A stretch of 64,000 nt of DNA from contig NC_089575.1 in the NCBI RefSeq assembly GCF_040115645.1, positions 1,550,001-1,614,000 on the forward strand, given 5' to 3'. Under the pieces are notes generated by a model. The model was not told where the DNA came from. It ran no database searches and saw only the letters and a program-made list of their open reading frames with translations. This document shows positions 23,026 through 35,979 of the stretch, piece after piece. The translations under genes were made by a program, and so were the position numbers. The stretch's first letter is position 1. Each line of letters opens with the position of its first letter. Origin of the DNA: Euwallacea fornicatus. Lineage: Eukaryota; Arthropoda; Insecta; Coleoptera; Curculionidae.

Positions 23026-26000
23026 ATGACTGAAGGCAACGGCACCACCACAGTGGTTACCAACGGCAGTTCCTCTATGGAAATGGCACACAGCAATCAG
23101 GTATTAAAAAATTGTGTGTGCGTGTGCAGGAGCCAATGTATTCAATTAGAAAATTATTGTTATTTGTTTGTTGTAGTGTTAAATGGAGATAATTATAGTT
23201 GAGCAATAGGAAACCTGTTCTCTGTTAATATATTGCTTGAATAAGAGATGTTAAAAATAGTGAAATAGTTTCAGCTATTGCAAGCTCGATGTATAGCACA
23301 TTCCATATACAGGGTGTTTCAGAACAAGTCTGCCAACTGCTTACTGTAGGTTTTTTTGACCAAAATAAAAAATAAAGCTTATACGAGCACGGGGCCGTTT
23401 TTACGTCTTGCCTGAAATACCGGGCGATGAAATATTATTATTTTTTAAATTTTTTCTTAATAGATCCGTTTTGACATTAAATATTTTTCTACAAATTGGA
23501 GAACATAAATGGGTCACACCAGTGATGTCCCTAGTGATGTGACCTTGAACATTTGAAACGAAGAAAAAGATTTGTCTCTATACCTATTTTACGTTAATAT
23601 ATTAGGAAAAAAAGTGATTTTTTTATCACCCTGTATTTCAAATAGGGAGCGAAAACGGACCCACGTTCATATGAACTTTTGTTCCTACTTCGTTCACAGG
23701 AGCTTGCAGTAAGGAGGTGACAGATTTATTCTATAACACCATGTAAAACAGATAATATTTCATTGTGCGTTAAAGAAGGCTAATTGGGGGATTTCTAATA
23801 GAAGCATCAAATTCAATCGAGAGTCGAAACGTTCTTCCCCTGATGGTACCTCGATCCTTGTTGATATAAAAATGCATGTAATGACAATAAATCGAAACAA
23901 ATATTACGTAGAAAGTAAGTAACAAATGAGTTCTCTAGAGTAATTAATTAATTTAATTCGTCTAACTTATAAATTACGCTTAATTCAAAGTAAATAACAA
24001 GGCCTTACGTTCGGTAGCGTTTATTTATACGCATCTGAACAAGGCGTATTTCTCATGCAAATAATCGAAATTTTAACGTACAATCCTTATCAACAGTTCA
24101 TGACAAATTTATTAAGCAATTACTTAGAGTTACATGCATTTACTGGCTGAGAATGAGTCCAGATTTACATATGTATTTTTGGTAAATACGAAAGTTTCAT
24201 ATTACCTACCATCATCCTGCCCTAAAGGGGACAACAATCGATCGACTGGATTTGGTATACTTTTTACACTTTCATGGGAATTTAAACCTATTTTCCGGCT
24301 TACAAACGATTAGGACTAATTTTCCTGGTCACGGTATAGGACGATAAACTATGACAAAGTGACGCCTCTGACAGTGCCAAGTTGGTTTTTCGACTTCCGT
24401 CCAATATGCATTTTTATTGTGTTGGTATTTAGAGAAAAGAGACCGTGAAAAGCTCTCACTGAACTGCAATATTATTTTAAGGTTTAACACCATTATTGAA
24501 TTTTCTTTCACCACATTGTCAAGAAAAACCATAATTGCTGCAAATTTTTCTATGCACTTATATTACGCTTTATTCCTTACCGTCCAGCCCTTAATGCGAG
24601 GCAATCAACTGAAACTCAATACAGGCCCATCCCAGTTTCTCATCAATCAGTAAATTACGTACCTTTATACCTCCAACCCACTTTCTTAATTTGATGTGTG
24701 TGGGTGGGTGTCATCACACCTCATAAGCAGATAGCGAAAATTCTTCGTTATTTTTACAGTCGTAAGAACCATTTTGTTCGTATTTAGTTTATAATAAACA
24801 ATTTAAAGTATATTTAAGAGACTTATAATAAGGCCTGTTTTTAAATTTAATAACGTCTCCACAATTCCTGCACATAAAGGGCCAATTACATTTCTCTGTA
24901 TCCTTCAGCCAGGAGCTAAATTGAATTCACAATGGCCTCAATAATTGAAATTAATTTTATTTTTAAAAGGCGAGAAAGAAATAACTCATGCTGCATTCAA
25001 TAAATAATCAATTTCTAGTAAGAATTTTTTCGCTCTTAATAAATAAAAAATACATAGAACTGCCCCTGAACACAGAAATAACTGATATTCCTATTTTCCA
25101 TATGCCGCTATTACACATCCGGTTTCCCAGATTTGAACTCGTTTCATATTAATTTACACGTCTCTTGATCTATTTACTTACTATTGTAGTGCGGTAATTG
25201 AACAATTTATTTAAAACGTGTTCCCAGATTTAATGTCAGTAAACTGCCTTGACCAAGAACAGGTACCACATTTGTATGCATATATTCTTTTCCACCTGTT
25301 CTGTATTTTTCTTTCTGTGACGGATGTTTTTCAAAAAGGAACCCATATCAGAGTCGGATTAAGGTTCAGGTTAACCGGGCGCATTTTCCAATCCACCACA
25401 CATCCTCGGCGTGAAATGTCTCATGAGAAATTTTATGGTTTCTCTAGAGAAGAAAGGATTTATTTTCCGGGTTTTTTCCAAAATTTTAGGAAAAATTCAT
25501 ATATGTAGACATTTGGTTGGGTTAAAAGCTGTATATTTTTATAGAAAAAACTGTATAAACTGTTTTGCCACCAAATTGCCAAGGAAATGCCACGCATTAA
25601 ATAACTTCGACTTCACCTTATTTTCAAGAAAACCGAAGATTTATTATGTAAACTTTTACGGCCCTGTAAATTTACCATTTAAATTCTTTCCTGCTGACCT
25701 AGTTTTAGAATTCCTATTTTTGAGAAGAAATGCTCCGTAAGCCGGCAGTAGTATATGAAACAACAGCATCATTCTGATCATTGATCTATAATATCCAGAA
25801 CTGGTTTTGCAACTTCCCCAACTAGAACCGGACAATGATAAAAGGCCGGCTCTGTCCACATAAATTGTTGTCTTCTGTTTACCAAAATTTGTGCACACGT
25901 ACTGATTTGTTCAATAATATCGTGGCGTTTGTTGGTGTATGGAGATTGCAGCTACAGTGGTGAAATAAACGCAGTGAGTGGGTACACATATAAAGGTTTA

Positions 26001-29000
26001 GATATTCCCTCTATTCTTATTACCCATACATTAGGAATGAGCAATAGCTATTTACGAAACTATTGTTAATTAAGTAAAAAATATATGTAGGCGAAATGGG
26101 TCTGAAGATGATGCAATAAAAAAAGTCAAAAAGAAACTATACTTACGTAACAATATGGTGAATGAACCGTGAACCAAAACGGTACCTACATATCAACGGT
26201 ATAGCATTATCTGAATTTCGAAAACTTTTCGCAACAAATACCCAATTTCTGTTAATTTGAACAACAAAAATTAATTAATAACCCGCAATAACCATAGTTA
26301 AACACGTTCTTTAAACTCGGCCAATAAAATTTTAAAACCTGGCTTTAACATGACTTCCTTGCAACGTTTATCGTAAATTATAGGGGCTTTTATAACGGCT
26401 GAAAAGGACGATAATATCTAACTACAGACTGTGAAAAGGTTTTGTAAATTTCATAAATACATGCGTGCTGGTTTGAACATGCCCTAGCGGGAATTTTTAA
26501 GATCAGATTTCAAATGCTTCCCAAGACATTAAGTTCTTATCAATATATGCAAATAGTCTTGAGCATTACAAATGCAAAGTCAGCCGCATTTGGATGTATA
26601 TTGCAGGAAATAATTACCAATATTCATATACCTCTGATGGAGCCGCGTAACCAATGCATTTTAAAATAGAATAATTTGCATGAAGGAATACATAATCAGT
26701 AATCAGCACGTACATATTATAGGCAAAATCAGAATACATACGTAACTTTGACCTAATTTCACGGTCTAATGCTTTGTTATCAGGAGCAATTAGTGTCTGA
26801 TTTGCGGTTTCAGGACCTGCTGCTCACCAGGAGCAAGAAGAGAAAGCGGATATGGATCATGGCCTCTGTTGTCGGAGTTTCAGTCCTAGCCCTAGTAATC
26901 GCTGCCATAGTAATATTAACCAAGTCGGTGGAGGTGCAAGAACAAGCCGCACAGACGATCAATCTGGAAGACTTCCTGAGTTACAGATACAATCCTAAAA
27001 GTTTCAATGGAACTTGGGTGTCAGGTAAGAACGTGCATTTAGAGTGGGTCGGCAGTAACAGTTTAATGATTTAACGTTCTAGTCAAGGTTATTGGAAGGT
27101 AAAAATTAGCGTGGTAATGCACCAACTCGCATTATTATTGTCTTATTCGTTATTTTATTGTTGTTGGAGCCTTAGACGAGCACGTATTGATTACAAAGAG
27201 CTCTACGAGTGATCCTCAACAGCAAGATTCGTTCTACCGATAGTATGAATAAAATTACCACGAATTCCAGCTGATAGCTTTCTCTATCAAGAAACACGCA
27301 AAGTGTCTGCCAAATGGAATTCCGTCCAAGGGCAGGTCACGCTATATGATCTAGGGAAATATGTCGTATTTATACTGTCGCAACGAGGAATTTATGAGAC
27401 ATCTACATATTCACATAGATGGCCAATTTCACCATTCACAATTCCGTCACCATATTGTCAAGAGTTATTTAGCACAGACATAACTCTATTAGCGAATGAA
27501 TTAATTGTTTATTAAGAGTGCGAGGTACAATTTCCATTATTGCACATTTCTTACATGGAAGTGTCTGAGAAAGTTATCCGCTTATGAAAGCTCGGACTTG
27601 TTCCTTTCTTTGGGGGCCACTTAAGAGTAATTTATATGCGCCCAATGTCCCTCAGCTCGCTTGAGCTATGCATAAACACCATGAGAATTTGCTTTCACTT
27701 TATCAGGGACATTTCCAATTCAGTCGGTAACACTGGACAAGTGCTATAAATAATTCGGTATATTATTAAATCTGCTGCGTGCAAAAAAATGTTTATCATC
27801 TAGTTTACCCAATACACGTATATGGCTCTTTTAAAATCTAGCCCTAATAGAATATAACGTTTATATAATATATTCACGTGCCGAAGAAAAACTTTTTTCT
27901 CATTCTATGTATGGTAACTGCCCTATTTCTGTAATTAAACCTAGTAATTAATTTACCATAAAACGAGGGAAATTTGCATCATACATTATTACCGATAACT
28001 TAAACTGTTGTGCCTGATGAATTATACTCTGCATACAGGCAACAAGTTTCTTTACTCAAACGACAATAGGGACGTGGTACTATACGACTTATCAGCAGGA
28101 TCAAGTAGTGTTCTTCTATATTCCAATGAAAGTGTGAGTATGTCGCTAAAATGCATTACTCTATTTATGATATTCATCGAATTCTTCCAGATTATTTTAA
28201 CAGCATTTGACTTTAAAATATCTGCCAATAACCAGTATTTGTTAGTGGCCCACGACTACCAAAAGGTAGATATCCCAAGCTTGCCATATCTGAACCTATG
28301 TGACACAACACTGATTTTAAATTTCAGTTATATCGACACAGTTACAGGGCTCGTTACACTGTTATAAATCTAAGCAATGGAAACCATCATCCACTGCAAG
28401 CAGATTCCACTTTAACTGGAAAAGACTTCTTCTTGGTGGAGTGGGCCCCTGTCGGTAATGACGACTTTACCTTGCCTTTAATTCGTTTAAAAATTATACT
28501 GGATTCCTTTCTAGGAAATGCTCTAGTTTACATATATAAAAACAACATTTTCTACAAATCAGATCCCGAGACCGACGGAATTGCAATTACAAATAGCGGT
28601 GAAACAGAGTTCGTTTTCAACGGAATGCCCGATTGGGTTTATGAGGGTATTCATCGAGAGTTTAACTAGAACTTCTCTATATAAAAAAAGAAATATTGCA
28701 GAAGAGATATTCAGCTCAAATAAAGCTCTGTGGTTCTCGGATGATGGCTCGAAAATTGCCTTTGCACGGTTCAATGATGCCGAGGTGGAAGCTATGGTGG
28801 TCCCCATCTATGGAGTACCTGGAAGTTTGCATTTCCAATATCCTAGGGCGAATTTTGTAAAATACCCCAAAGTACTTAAATATTGGAAAATAAGACATTT
28901 AGCGTTTTACTGGAAATCCTTTTAGGCGGGCACTCCGAACCCCACAGTGAGTCTCTATGTGTACGATATCGACACTGAGGAGACCACTCAGTTATCCACA

Positions 29001-32000
29001 ACGGAAAGCTTAAAATCAGAGTAAGAAACACGCGAAAATAAATTATCCATTGTATTATAGTCGTAAGCAAGCAAGAAGCAATGTGAATGCAGAATTTGAG
29101 GGAATTGGCTTGAATATACAGGGTGGCCCACGTAAGATGGTCCACTGCATTATTTCAAAAACCGTAAGGGTTAGAAAAAAGTTTGATGTAAAAATAATTT
29201 GGTGTTCGTAAAATTTTATTTTTCAAAATTTTTGAAGTTACAGAGTGGTGCGCAAAACCGCGGCATGACAAAAATAATTTATATTTGAAATGGAACACCC
29301 TATATTTTGTTCCGGATACTAATCCTGCTTGTAACTGTAAGTATTTCTTGATATTTTAAAATATCTACATTTTTTAGCTGTTTTTTAGTTAACTCAATTT
29401 AAAATAAAAATACATGAAAAAAAGAAGCTTTTTAGAATTCTGAATAAATTTACATAGTACTGATTATGTTGTTCGAAAATTTGTCTAGTTTAAAATAAAG
29501 GGCCGTTCTACTAGAGGACATTTTTAATTTTCCAGAAATTTAATACAGGGTGCGAAAAAAAGTAGCCAAACTTTCTACATTCCAAGTTCCTCACACTCGA
29601 GTTTTTTTAAAGGGACATCCTGTGTATTTCTCCCCAGAATGGATTCTTCTTTTAATTGACTTTCAAATAATATACAGAGTGTTTCATAAACATACAAGCA
29701 AACCTTCTGATGATGTGGAGCTCATAAAAAAATATTTAGATTGAATAAAGTTAGGCCAGAAATCACTTCCTTTCCAAAAGTACAGATTGTTTAATTTATT
29801 TTTTTTATATTTACTAAATATTCCAAACACGGTTTGAGGTAAGGACATGAAATTAGCGACACGCTATAGCGGGATAGATGTGCATGTTCTGGAATAGGCA
29901 TAATATTTCCACCTACACCTGTGGCGTCCATGCGGAAATTCAATGGGATATTTTTAATTTAAAAATATGGTACGCCACTGATTTTTCAATACAAGTATAT
30001 ATTATTTAATATTCTTTCAAATCGTAATACAAAAGGCCTCCCAGTGTTTTGTTGCTCGAGTAGCCGTGTTGTAAACCAGTACTTCCTGACTAAACAATCG
30101 CGGTGTAGGTTTACAATTACGATTTTTTTAATTCTTTGCGAGATATTAATTTAATTTTCTTTTAGTAGAGATAGAGGACACAATGTAATTTATTAAAATT
30201 TTGTTCCTAGAAACTGCCATAGTAAGCCCTGAATTTTATATCAACAAGGCCATTTCTGATGAAAATGTGCAGTTTATCAAGCTCTATAATTATAACAATG
30301 AATAATCTTTTTACAGACCGACCCCAAAACAAATGGGTCACACTGTATGTATTATATATCGTGTGAGAATGAATTAAAAGACAAATCCATAAAAAATTAG
30401 GGTTCCTCATTAAAAGAAAATCCAGTGCAAGACATTAGAACTCTGGAAAGTTTAGATATTTTTTTCGCACCCTGTATAAAATTTCGCGAAATTTTAAAAA
30501 ATACTTTAGTAGAACGACCCTTTGTTTTTAACTGGAAAAGCTTTTAATCGATACCATGAATACTATATAAAAGTATTGAAAATTAAAAAAAAAATGTTTT
30601 TTTTTTTTAATTTTTATTTAAAATTTAATTATCTCAAAAGCTGCTAAAAATCTTCGATATTTTACACTAAGAAAAATACTTACAGTTACAAGTAGAATTA
30701 GTATCCATAACAAAATATAGGGCATTCTACAATACAAAATTATCGCGCTACAGTTTTGTGCACCACCCTGTAACTTCGAAATTGTGAAATACGAAAATTA
30801 ACGAAAAAGTAAATAATTTTTAGGTAGAAATTCTTTTAAACCTCCTACTTAGGTTTCTGAGACAAGGTAATGGACCATCCTGTACAGTTGACCACACAAG
30901 AAAATCAATTCAAAATGTTCAGAGCTCTGTAGCATTCTTATTTTCCCGTTTTACAGAGACCACATACTGACAGCTGTCACGTGGGCCACCAACAGCTCCG
31001 TTGTCGCTGTGTGGATGAACAGGGTTCAAAACGTAGCTGAGTTGGTCGTATATCAAAATTTGTCGGGCTCAATTAGCGCTCCTACTGTCGTAAGTGCACG
31101 CTTTGATCCCTCTAGTGGAAACTAATTGAACTATTTTCAGATAAAAACCATTTCAGAGTCTCCGGGCTGGGTGGAGCTCTTCGTGCCTCCTAAAGTCTCC
31201 CAAACCGGAGCTCAACTCTCTTTGCTACTCTCTAAAGACGAGGGCGACAGCTCTTACCGCCACTTGGCGGTGCTCAATGTCCAAGCAGGAGCTACTGAAG
31301 AATTTCTCACTGGGGGAACTCACGTTGTAACCGAGATCCTTGGATGGAACCATCAAAACAACCTAATGTGAGTTTCCATACATTAAAAGTTCCTCTCTTG
31401 ACGAGATCATTATCATCATTTAGATTTTACACAGCAACCGAACCAAATGATTCAACGGTCCAACACCTCTACTCAGTCTCTCCGTCAACGAAGGCGATAA
31501 CGTGTCTAACCTGCTCTCTGCAATCCAAAAATGGGGCCAGTAATTGCCTCTATAATAATGCGGAAGCGAGCACTGATTCCTCCCATTTAGTAGTGACATG
31601 TAACGGCCCTGAGGTGCCTCATATTTCCATTTTAAGCATAGATGGTACTGAAAAATTAGAATGGACCACTAACGACGAATTGAAGGAGGTTTTAAGTGGA
31701 AAAACTTTGTTCGAAAAGAAAATTTTGGAGTTTGAAATCGCAGATGGGTTCACAGGGAAAGTGCTTTTGAAGCTTCCCCCTAACATGGATAAGAGTGGAC
31801 GTACTAAGTATCCAATGTTGGTTAATGTGTATGGAGGTCCAGACACTTATCAAGTCACTGAGAAATTCAGCATTGATTGGGGCAGCTATTTGGCAGCTAA
31901 CAGAAGCATCATTTATGCTACAATTGATGGGAGAGGCTCAGGGTTAAGAGGAAACAAGTTGCTCTTTGCTGGTTACAAGAAGTTAGGGACTGTGGAAATT

Positions 32001-35000
32001 GTCGACCAAGTGAATATTACCAAGTTAGATCATCTAATTACCGTGATTTTGGAATTTTAATTAATTAATTGACTTACAGGCTTATCCATCAAAATGTGCC
32101 CTACGTGGATCCTTCGAAGACGGGAATTTGGGGTTGGAGTTATGGGGGTTATGCTGCTGGAATGGCCTTGGCTAATGATACAGAAAACGTCCTCAAATGC
32201 GGCATTTCAGTGGCCCCAGTAACAGATTGGGCTTTATATGGTAAGAAATCTACAATAGTACTTGAATTCGTTGCGAACTAACGGCGCTAATAAGTTAGAA
32301 AGCCTAATTAGGGTTGTTATAAAGAAATCGGTGTGGCAATAAATATGTCTAATCATATCGAATCTAAAGAGGCATTAATTCAACGATAGCATCTTAGTAG
32401 GTTAAGCCGACTGTGGTCTAGAAGAAAGGGCTATAAATTGTGGTCGTTTTAGAATAAAATAATATATATAATAGCTGTTGATAATTTGGACGATAAATGC
32501 ACCTTCAATGCAACTTGAATGCACTAAACCCGGTCTCCTTAGAACGGCGTTAAAATCATTATTACAGATCTCCACCAAATTGTCAAGAAAATTGATTTGA
32601 ATCAAATTGGTAATCTTCACTACATTATAAAAAACTAGACGCTTTTTATTACATCATCCTCTACGATCCATTAAATTTACCTTTTATATTCCGACACTAA
32701 TAACGATAGGTGTGATAGCTAAAGATGATTTGAACAACATGTGCAGCTTCAATTTGAATGTGTTAAAATTGACCTTTTTAGAGCGGCTTTAAAACAATTA
32801 AAGACGCTTTTCATCAAATTGTCAAGAAAATCGATACGACGAACGATATGAATGAAATTAACAAGTTTTCAACTATATTGTTATTTATAAATTAAATCAA
32901 TTTTCACGGTTCCTTAAGTTTGCCCTTTAATATCTGACGCTAATAATGCATACAGCAGTTGATAATAACTAAAACATAAATGCCGTTTGAATCAAAACTG
33001 AAAGTTTTGTTTTCTACGTGTAGATTGTATAGCGCGAGGTGTAGATGCTAATTCTTTACGTTCGTAGAGATTCACGTTATTGATAATTAATTTATCAAAA
33101 CTCTTCAAGTTTTTCGATAGTTACGGCGAATATTCTCATTATTTATGTTCATGAGAACAACCTAACAATTTTTTAAGACTTTTTTTCTCCCCAAATGGAA
33201 ACTCAATACGCCCTCTACACTCACTCAAACTCTATTCAATCCCATTTCATATATTGTTTATTACACATTTAAGTCTACTCGTCCTCATCTTCACTCAAGT
33301 ATGAGCTAGTGGAAGTCTGAAAGTTTTCTCCAAAGATGTAGGGCTTATTAGGCTCATTCCTGTGATACAAATCGTAACTTCCAGTCATACTGGAATGACA
33401 AGCTGGGGAGTGATAATCATAATAAGTCCTTTGCTCTGCACCCTCACTATCATCCTTTAATCTTCGCTCCTCCCTGACTTTAATTTGTTTAATGAGCGCC
33501 GCATCTCTCTGACTCGTAGGGTCTACCTGTTGAGAAAAACGTTTACTGGTGCCGCGGGTGCTCGCGTTGTTGCTCAGCTTGGAGTTCTTTAGGGGCGTAT
33601 CACTGGACATGTTTGATGTGGTGAATTCCTGAGTTGTAGATTGGGTAAGCTCAAATTTGAAAGCTTCGGAACAGTCTGCACGACCGTTAGTTACATCACC
33701 TTCACTTCTAGAAGGGATGCCTTCAACAGACTCGTTTTTAGCAATTGTGCTTGAAGAGTAACTATCGATTTTTCCTGAGAGAGCTGGGCTCAGCTTGGTA
33801 TTCGTCGCTTGCGTTCGCGGAGGATCGCAAGCTCCGTCCTCATCACTGCTCAACTCGTTAAATCTAAACGAAATTTTCCTGAAGCTCCCTTTTTTCTCTC
33901 TTTGAATGGAATTTTCGGATATTTCTGCAATGGATGGTAATATTTTCATTGAGTTTTTGGTGTCTATTACCGCAGGCCCATCAGTGGCAGCGCAAGCGCA
34001 TAGAGAACCCTTTTTCGAGAAAGATTTTTGTGATTTGGGGCCGCGCCTGGTCTTTCTGCGACTTTTTTCCGAGTCGTATTCGCTCGTTGAAAGAAATCCG
34101 AAAGTTGATCTCTCGCTTGGGGAGGACTCGCAACACTTGCAAAGAGGTTGGTTAGTTTTTAAGGAGGGTTTTGACAGCACTGAAGACCATTTCGAGGAGG
34201 AAAACGAGGAGGAGGATTCGGAGCCTTTGCGCACTTCCGAGAAAGTCAATCTGTTACTTTTCATACGATAGCAAATAAAGCAGGTGCCTATAAGGAACCA
34301 GGCTATTATAATTACTAGCATTGTAATTAAAAGAAGCCTATGTTTCCTGAAGGTGCAACCAGCCTCAGGGGTGGCCCCAAGGTCCTCCTCCGTTTCATAA
34401 GTGACGCGCGGCTTATTTTCCCGCTTAGCTCCTAATGCCTTCAAGGTATTTTGCACCCTCACAATCCCTCCAAAGGCCGAGTAAAACTTGTCATCTTTGA
34501 GCTTTGGAATAACATCCTCCTCAATCCATGTGTATAGATTGTTTTGAAAATTCTGAATCATCTCCGGTTTTACTTCCTTTTCCTTGAGGCATTGTTCAGC
34601 TGAAATGAAGAACTTCATAATCACATAAGCAGCCCTTTTGGATTCGATATTTCTTAAAGCGAAACGTTTTAAGGGTAGTACTATAGCCGTGGGCCTGTTG
34701 CGAGTGTCGAAAAATGGTAACGGAAAATAAACTCCTTTCTCAAGATTTACTGAGCATTTCTGCGTTCTTACCGGCTCATACTCGTAGAATATTAGTCTTT
34801 CGCAGCAAGACCCGTTGGTTTGCTTTTGAATGCTCAAACCTTCCATGTCGATTATAGGTACCTTTACTTCTTTAGTGACTTTCATAGCTTTAGTCCAGCT
34901 CTGCCCGCTTGTGCGTAGAAACCACTTTAACTCCTCGTGCAGCTGAATCAGTTTTTCCATGTAAACATAGTCAACAGCCCCTGCATAAAACGCCTTCCTG

Positions 35001-35979
35001 GCCATGGGCAAGAAGGCATGATGGAGAAAACCTCCCAGTAGATCTGTGAGGGCCAGCAGCAATAAGTGTCGTTTTCTCGCATTTGCTTTGATGCGCACAT
35101 TATCTATGACCAACTATAATAATGATTGATATTGATTTGTTTCCACAAGAAATGAGCTAATGTACCTTGAAATACTCCACCAAATCCTCAATGTCCTTAT
35201 TGCACTGAACGGAAATCCTCTTCGGGTCTGGCATGAGATCCTCGAAGATTATTCTTGCAGTAAGAACTGCGATTTCCTCTTGGGCCCAGCAGCTTTTTGT
35301 CACGTCTGTAGGATTGAATAGAACAGTCCCAGTCCCGGAATTTTTTATTTCCATCGAACACTCCGGAACGATGGGAATCGATAGGAGAACAAAAAGGGGG
35401 TAAAGAAATTGTATATTGGTGGTCGTATAAAGGGGAGACATTGTCAGAATACGTGACAAAAGCAAATGATGTTTGAAGGATGATTTATAATAATTGAGGT
35501 GATGAGAATCAACAGTGAACCACCCTGTATAAAACTTTCAACATGTGCTCTAGTCTTGAATATTTTATCAGATGATCCATTCTGATTCTTAATACCTCAA
35601 TTTTACTTCAAGACTCGATTTACACGGAAAGATTCATGGGGCTTCCCCGGTCAACCGACAACCTACAAGGATACGAAGAGGCTCAACTGTTGACGAAGTA
35701 TGCAGGTCTGCGAGGCAAAGACTACTTCCTCATTCATGGTACTTTCGACGACAACGTGCATTACCAGCAATCCATGATGTGGGCCAAAGTGCTGGAGAGG
35801 AACGACATTTTGTTCAGACAACTCGTAAGCCCTAAATTAAACATAAATAACCTAGATGTGAGCTTTGTTTAATCTTTCAGAGTTACACAGACGAGGACCA
35901 TAGCCTGAGCTCTGTGCGGCCCCATTTGTATCATTCATTGGAGAGCTTTCTCAACGAGTGCTTTTCAATTGACTCTTAA
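23026..35979 (+). CDS. Dipeptidyl peptidase IV-like serine exopeptidase (S9B), type II membrane protein
   Basis: Fourteen in-frame exons: 23026-23100, 26784-27024, 28039-28133, 28191-28265, 28328-28454, 28515-28646, 28702-28871, 28926-29020, 30957-31089, 31141-31367, 31424-32023, 32080-32240, 35613-35824, 35881-35979; 813 residues. Seen: a basic cytoplasmic stretch KKRKR followed by a signal-anchor (residues 48-70), a beta-propeller with the amine-binding Glu pair in DWVYEEEIFS (residues 249-250), and an alpha/beta-hydrolase domain with NVYGGP, nucleophile Ser677 in GWSYGGY, Asp756 in HGTFDDNV and His788 in DEDHS. Known: S9B enzymes remove X-Pro dipeptides from peptide N-termini at the cell surface. 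All catalytic residues are present, so it is not a DPP10-type dead relative. Long introns carry repeats and one nested antisense gene. Confidence 0.93.
23309..23636. mobile_element. Short element bounded by TACAGGGTG / CACCCTGTA
   Basis: Starts ATACAGGGTGTTTCAG and ends TATCACCCTGTATTT. The left 90 bp (TGCCAACTGCTTACTGTAGG ... AAATAAAAAATAAA) recurs in reverse near 37845-37955, so this is a dispersed family. About 0.33 kb, non-coding. Confidence 0.6.
24430..24620. repeat. Copy of the TTGTCAAGAAAA repeat family
   Basis: CACATTGTCAAGAAAAACC near 24510, followed about 70 nt later by ACCGTCCAGCCCTTAAT, matching the layout of the better copies at 32440-32945 and the copy near 25565. Confidence 0.45.
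29118..30893. mobile_element. 1.8-kb foldback element in DPP4 intron 8
   Basis: The left end TACAGGGTGGCCCACGTAAG and the reverse complement of the right end TACAGGATGGTCCATTACC begin long inverted arms of about 430 bp. Matched blocks include GAAGTTACAG(A/G)GTGGTGC, CCCTATATTTTGTT, GGATACTAAT and CTTGTAACTGTAAGTATTT. A second nested inverted pair, TACAGGGTGCGAAAAAAA, lies at about 29547 and, reversed, at 30475. No transposase frame is seen. It fills the intron between exons 8 and 9. Confidence 0.75.
32440..32945. repeat. Imperfect tandem repeat, about 240-bp unit, two copies plus a partial third
   Basis: In the last DPP4 intron. Unit landmarks in order: AGCTGTTGATAATTTGG-like start, a TTGAATG block, TTAGA(A/G)CGGC, CAAATTGTCAAGAAAAT (32580 and 32816), ACG(A/G)T(T)CC, TTAAATTTACCTTT-like, GACACTAATAA/GACGCTAATAA (about 32694 and 32936). 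Divergent between copies; non-coding. Confidence 0.6.
33257..33262 (-). terminator. Poly(A) signal of the nested antisense gene
   Basis: AATAAA on the minus strand 13 nt past the stop codon at 33277-33275, so the 3' UTR is very short. Confidence 0.55.
33275..35465 (-). CDS. Unidentified type I membrane protein nested antisense in the last DPP4 intron
   Basis: Two exons: 35465-35166 (100 codons) and 35113-33275 (613 codons including stop), a 712-residue protein; an internal Met (residue 9) is an alternative start. Seen: a hydrophobic N-terminus consistent with a signal peptide (FLYPLFVLLSIPIVPECS), an ectodomain of about 330 residues with scattered Cys (SCWAQ, VQCNKD, SCCERL, EQCLKE), a membrane segment (LLLITMLVIIIAWFLIGTCF), then a cytoplasmic tail of about 320 residues rich in Ser, Lys and acidic residues ending LSEDEDE. 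No enzyme motif or known domain recognised. Its whole locus lies inside intron 32241-35612 of the DPP4 gene on the opposite strand. The long clean frame, a proper intron and its own poly(A) signal argue for a real gene; role unknown, perhaps an insect-specific surface receptor or adaptor. Confidence 0.82.

Larger units (their letters stand above)
23101..26783. other. DPP4 intron 1 (3.7 kb)
   Basis: Holds an element with ACAGGGTG-type ends (23309-23636) and two degenerate copies of the TTGTCAAGAAAA repeat family (about 24430-24620 and 25540-25720). No host exon recognised. Confidence 0.5.

Noticed and set aside
22852..23091. 79-codon minus-strand frame upstream of DPP4
   Set aside because: Antisense to the DPP4 first exon and 5' UTR; no domain, no splice or start support.
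33906..34271. 121-codon plus-strand frame antisense to the nested membrane protein
   Set aside because: Shadow of the low-complexity Ser/Lys/Glu tail in the complementary strand; no supporting signals.
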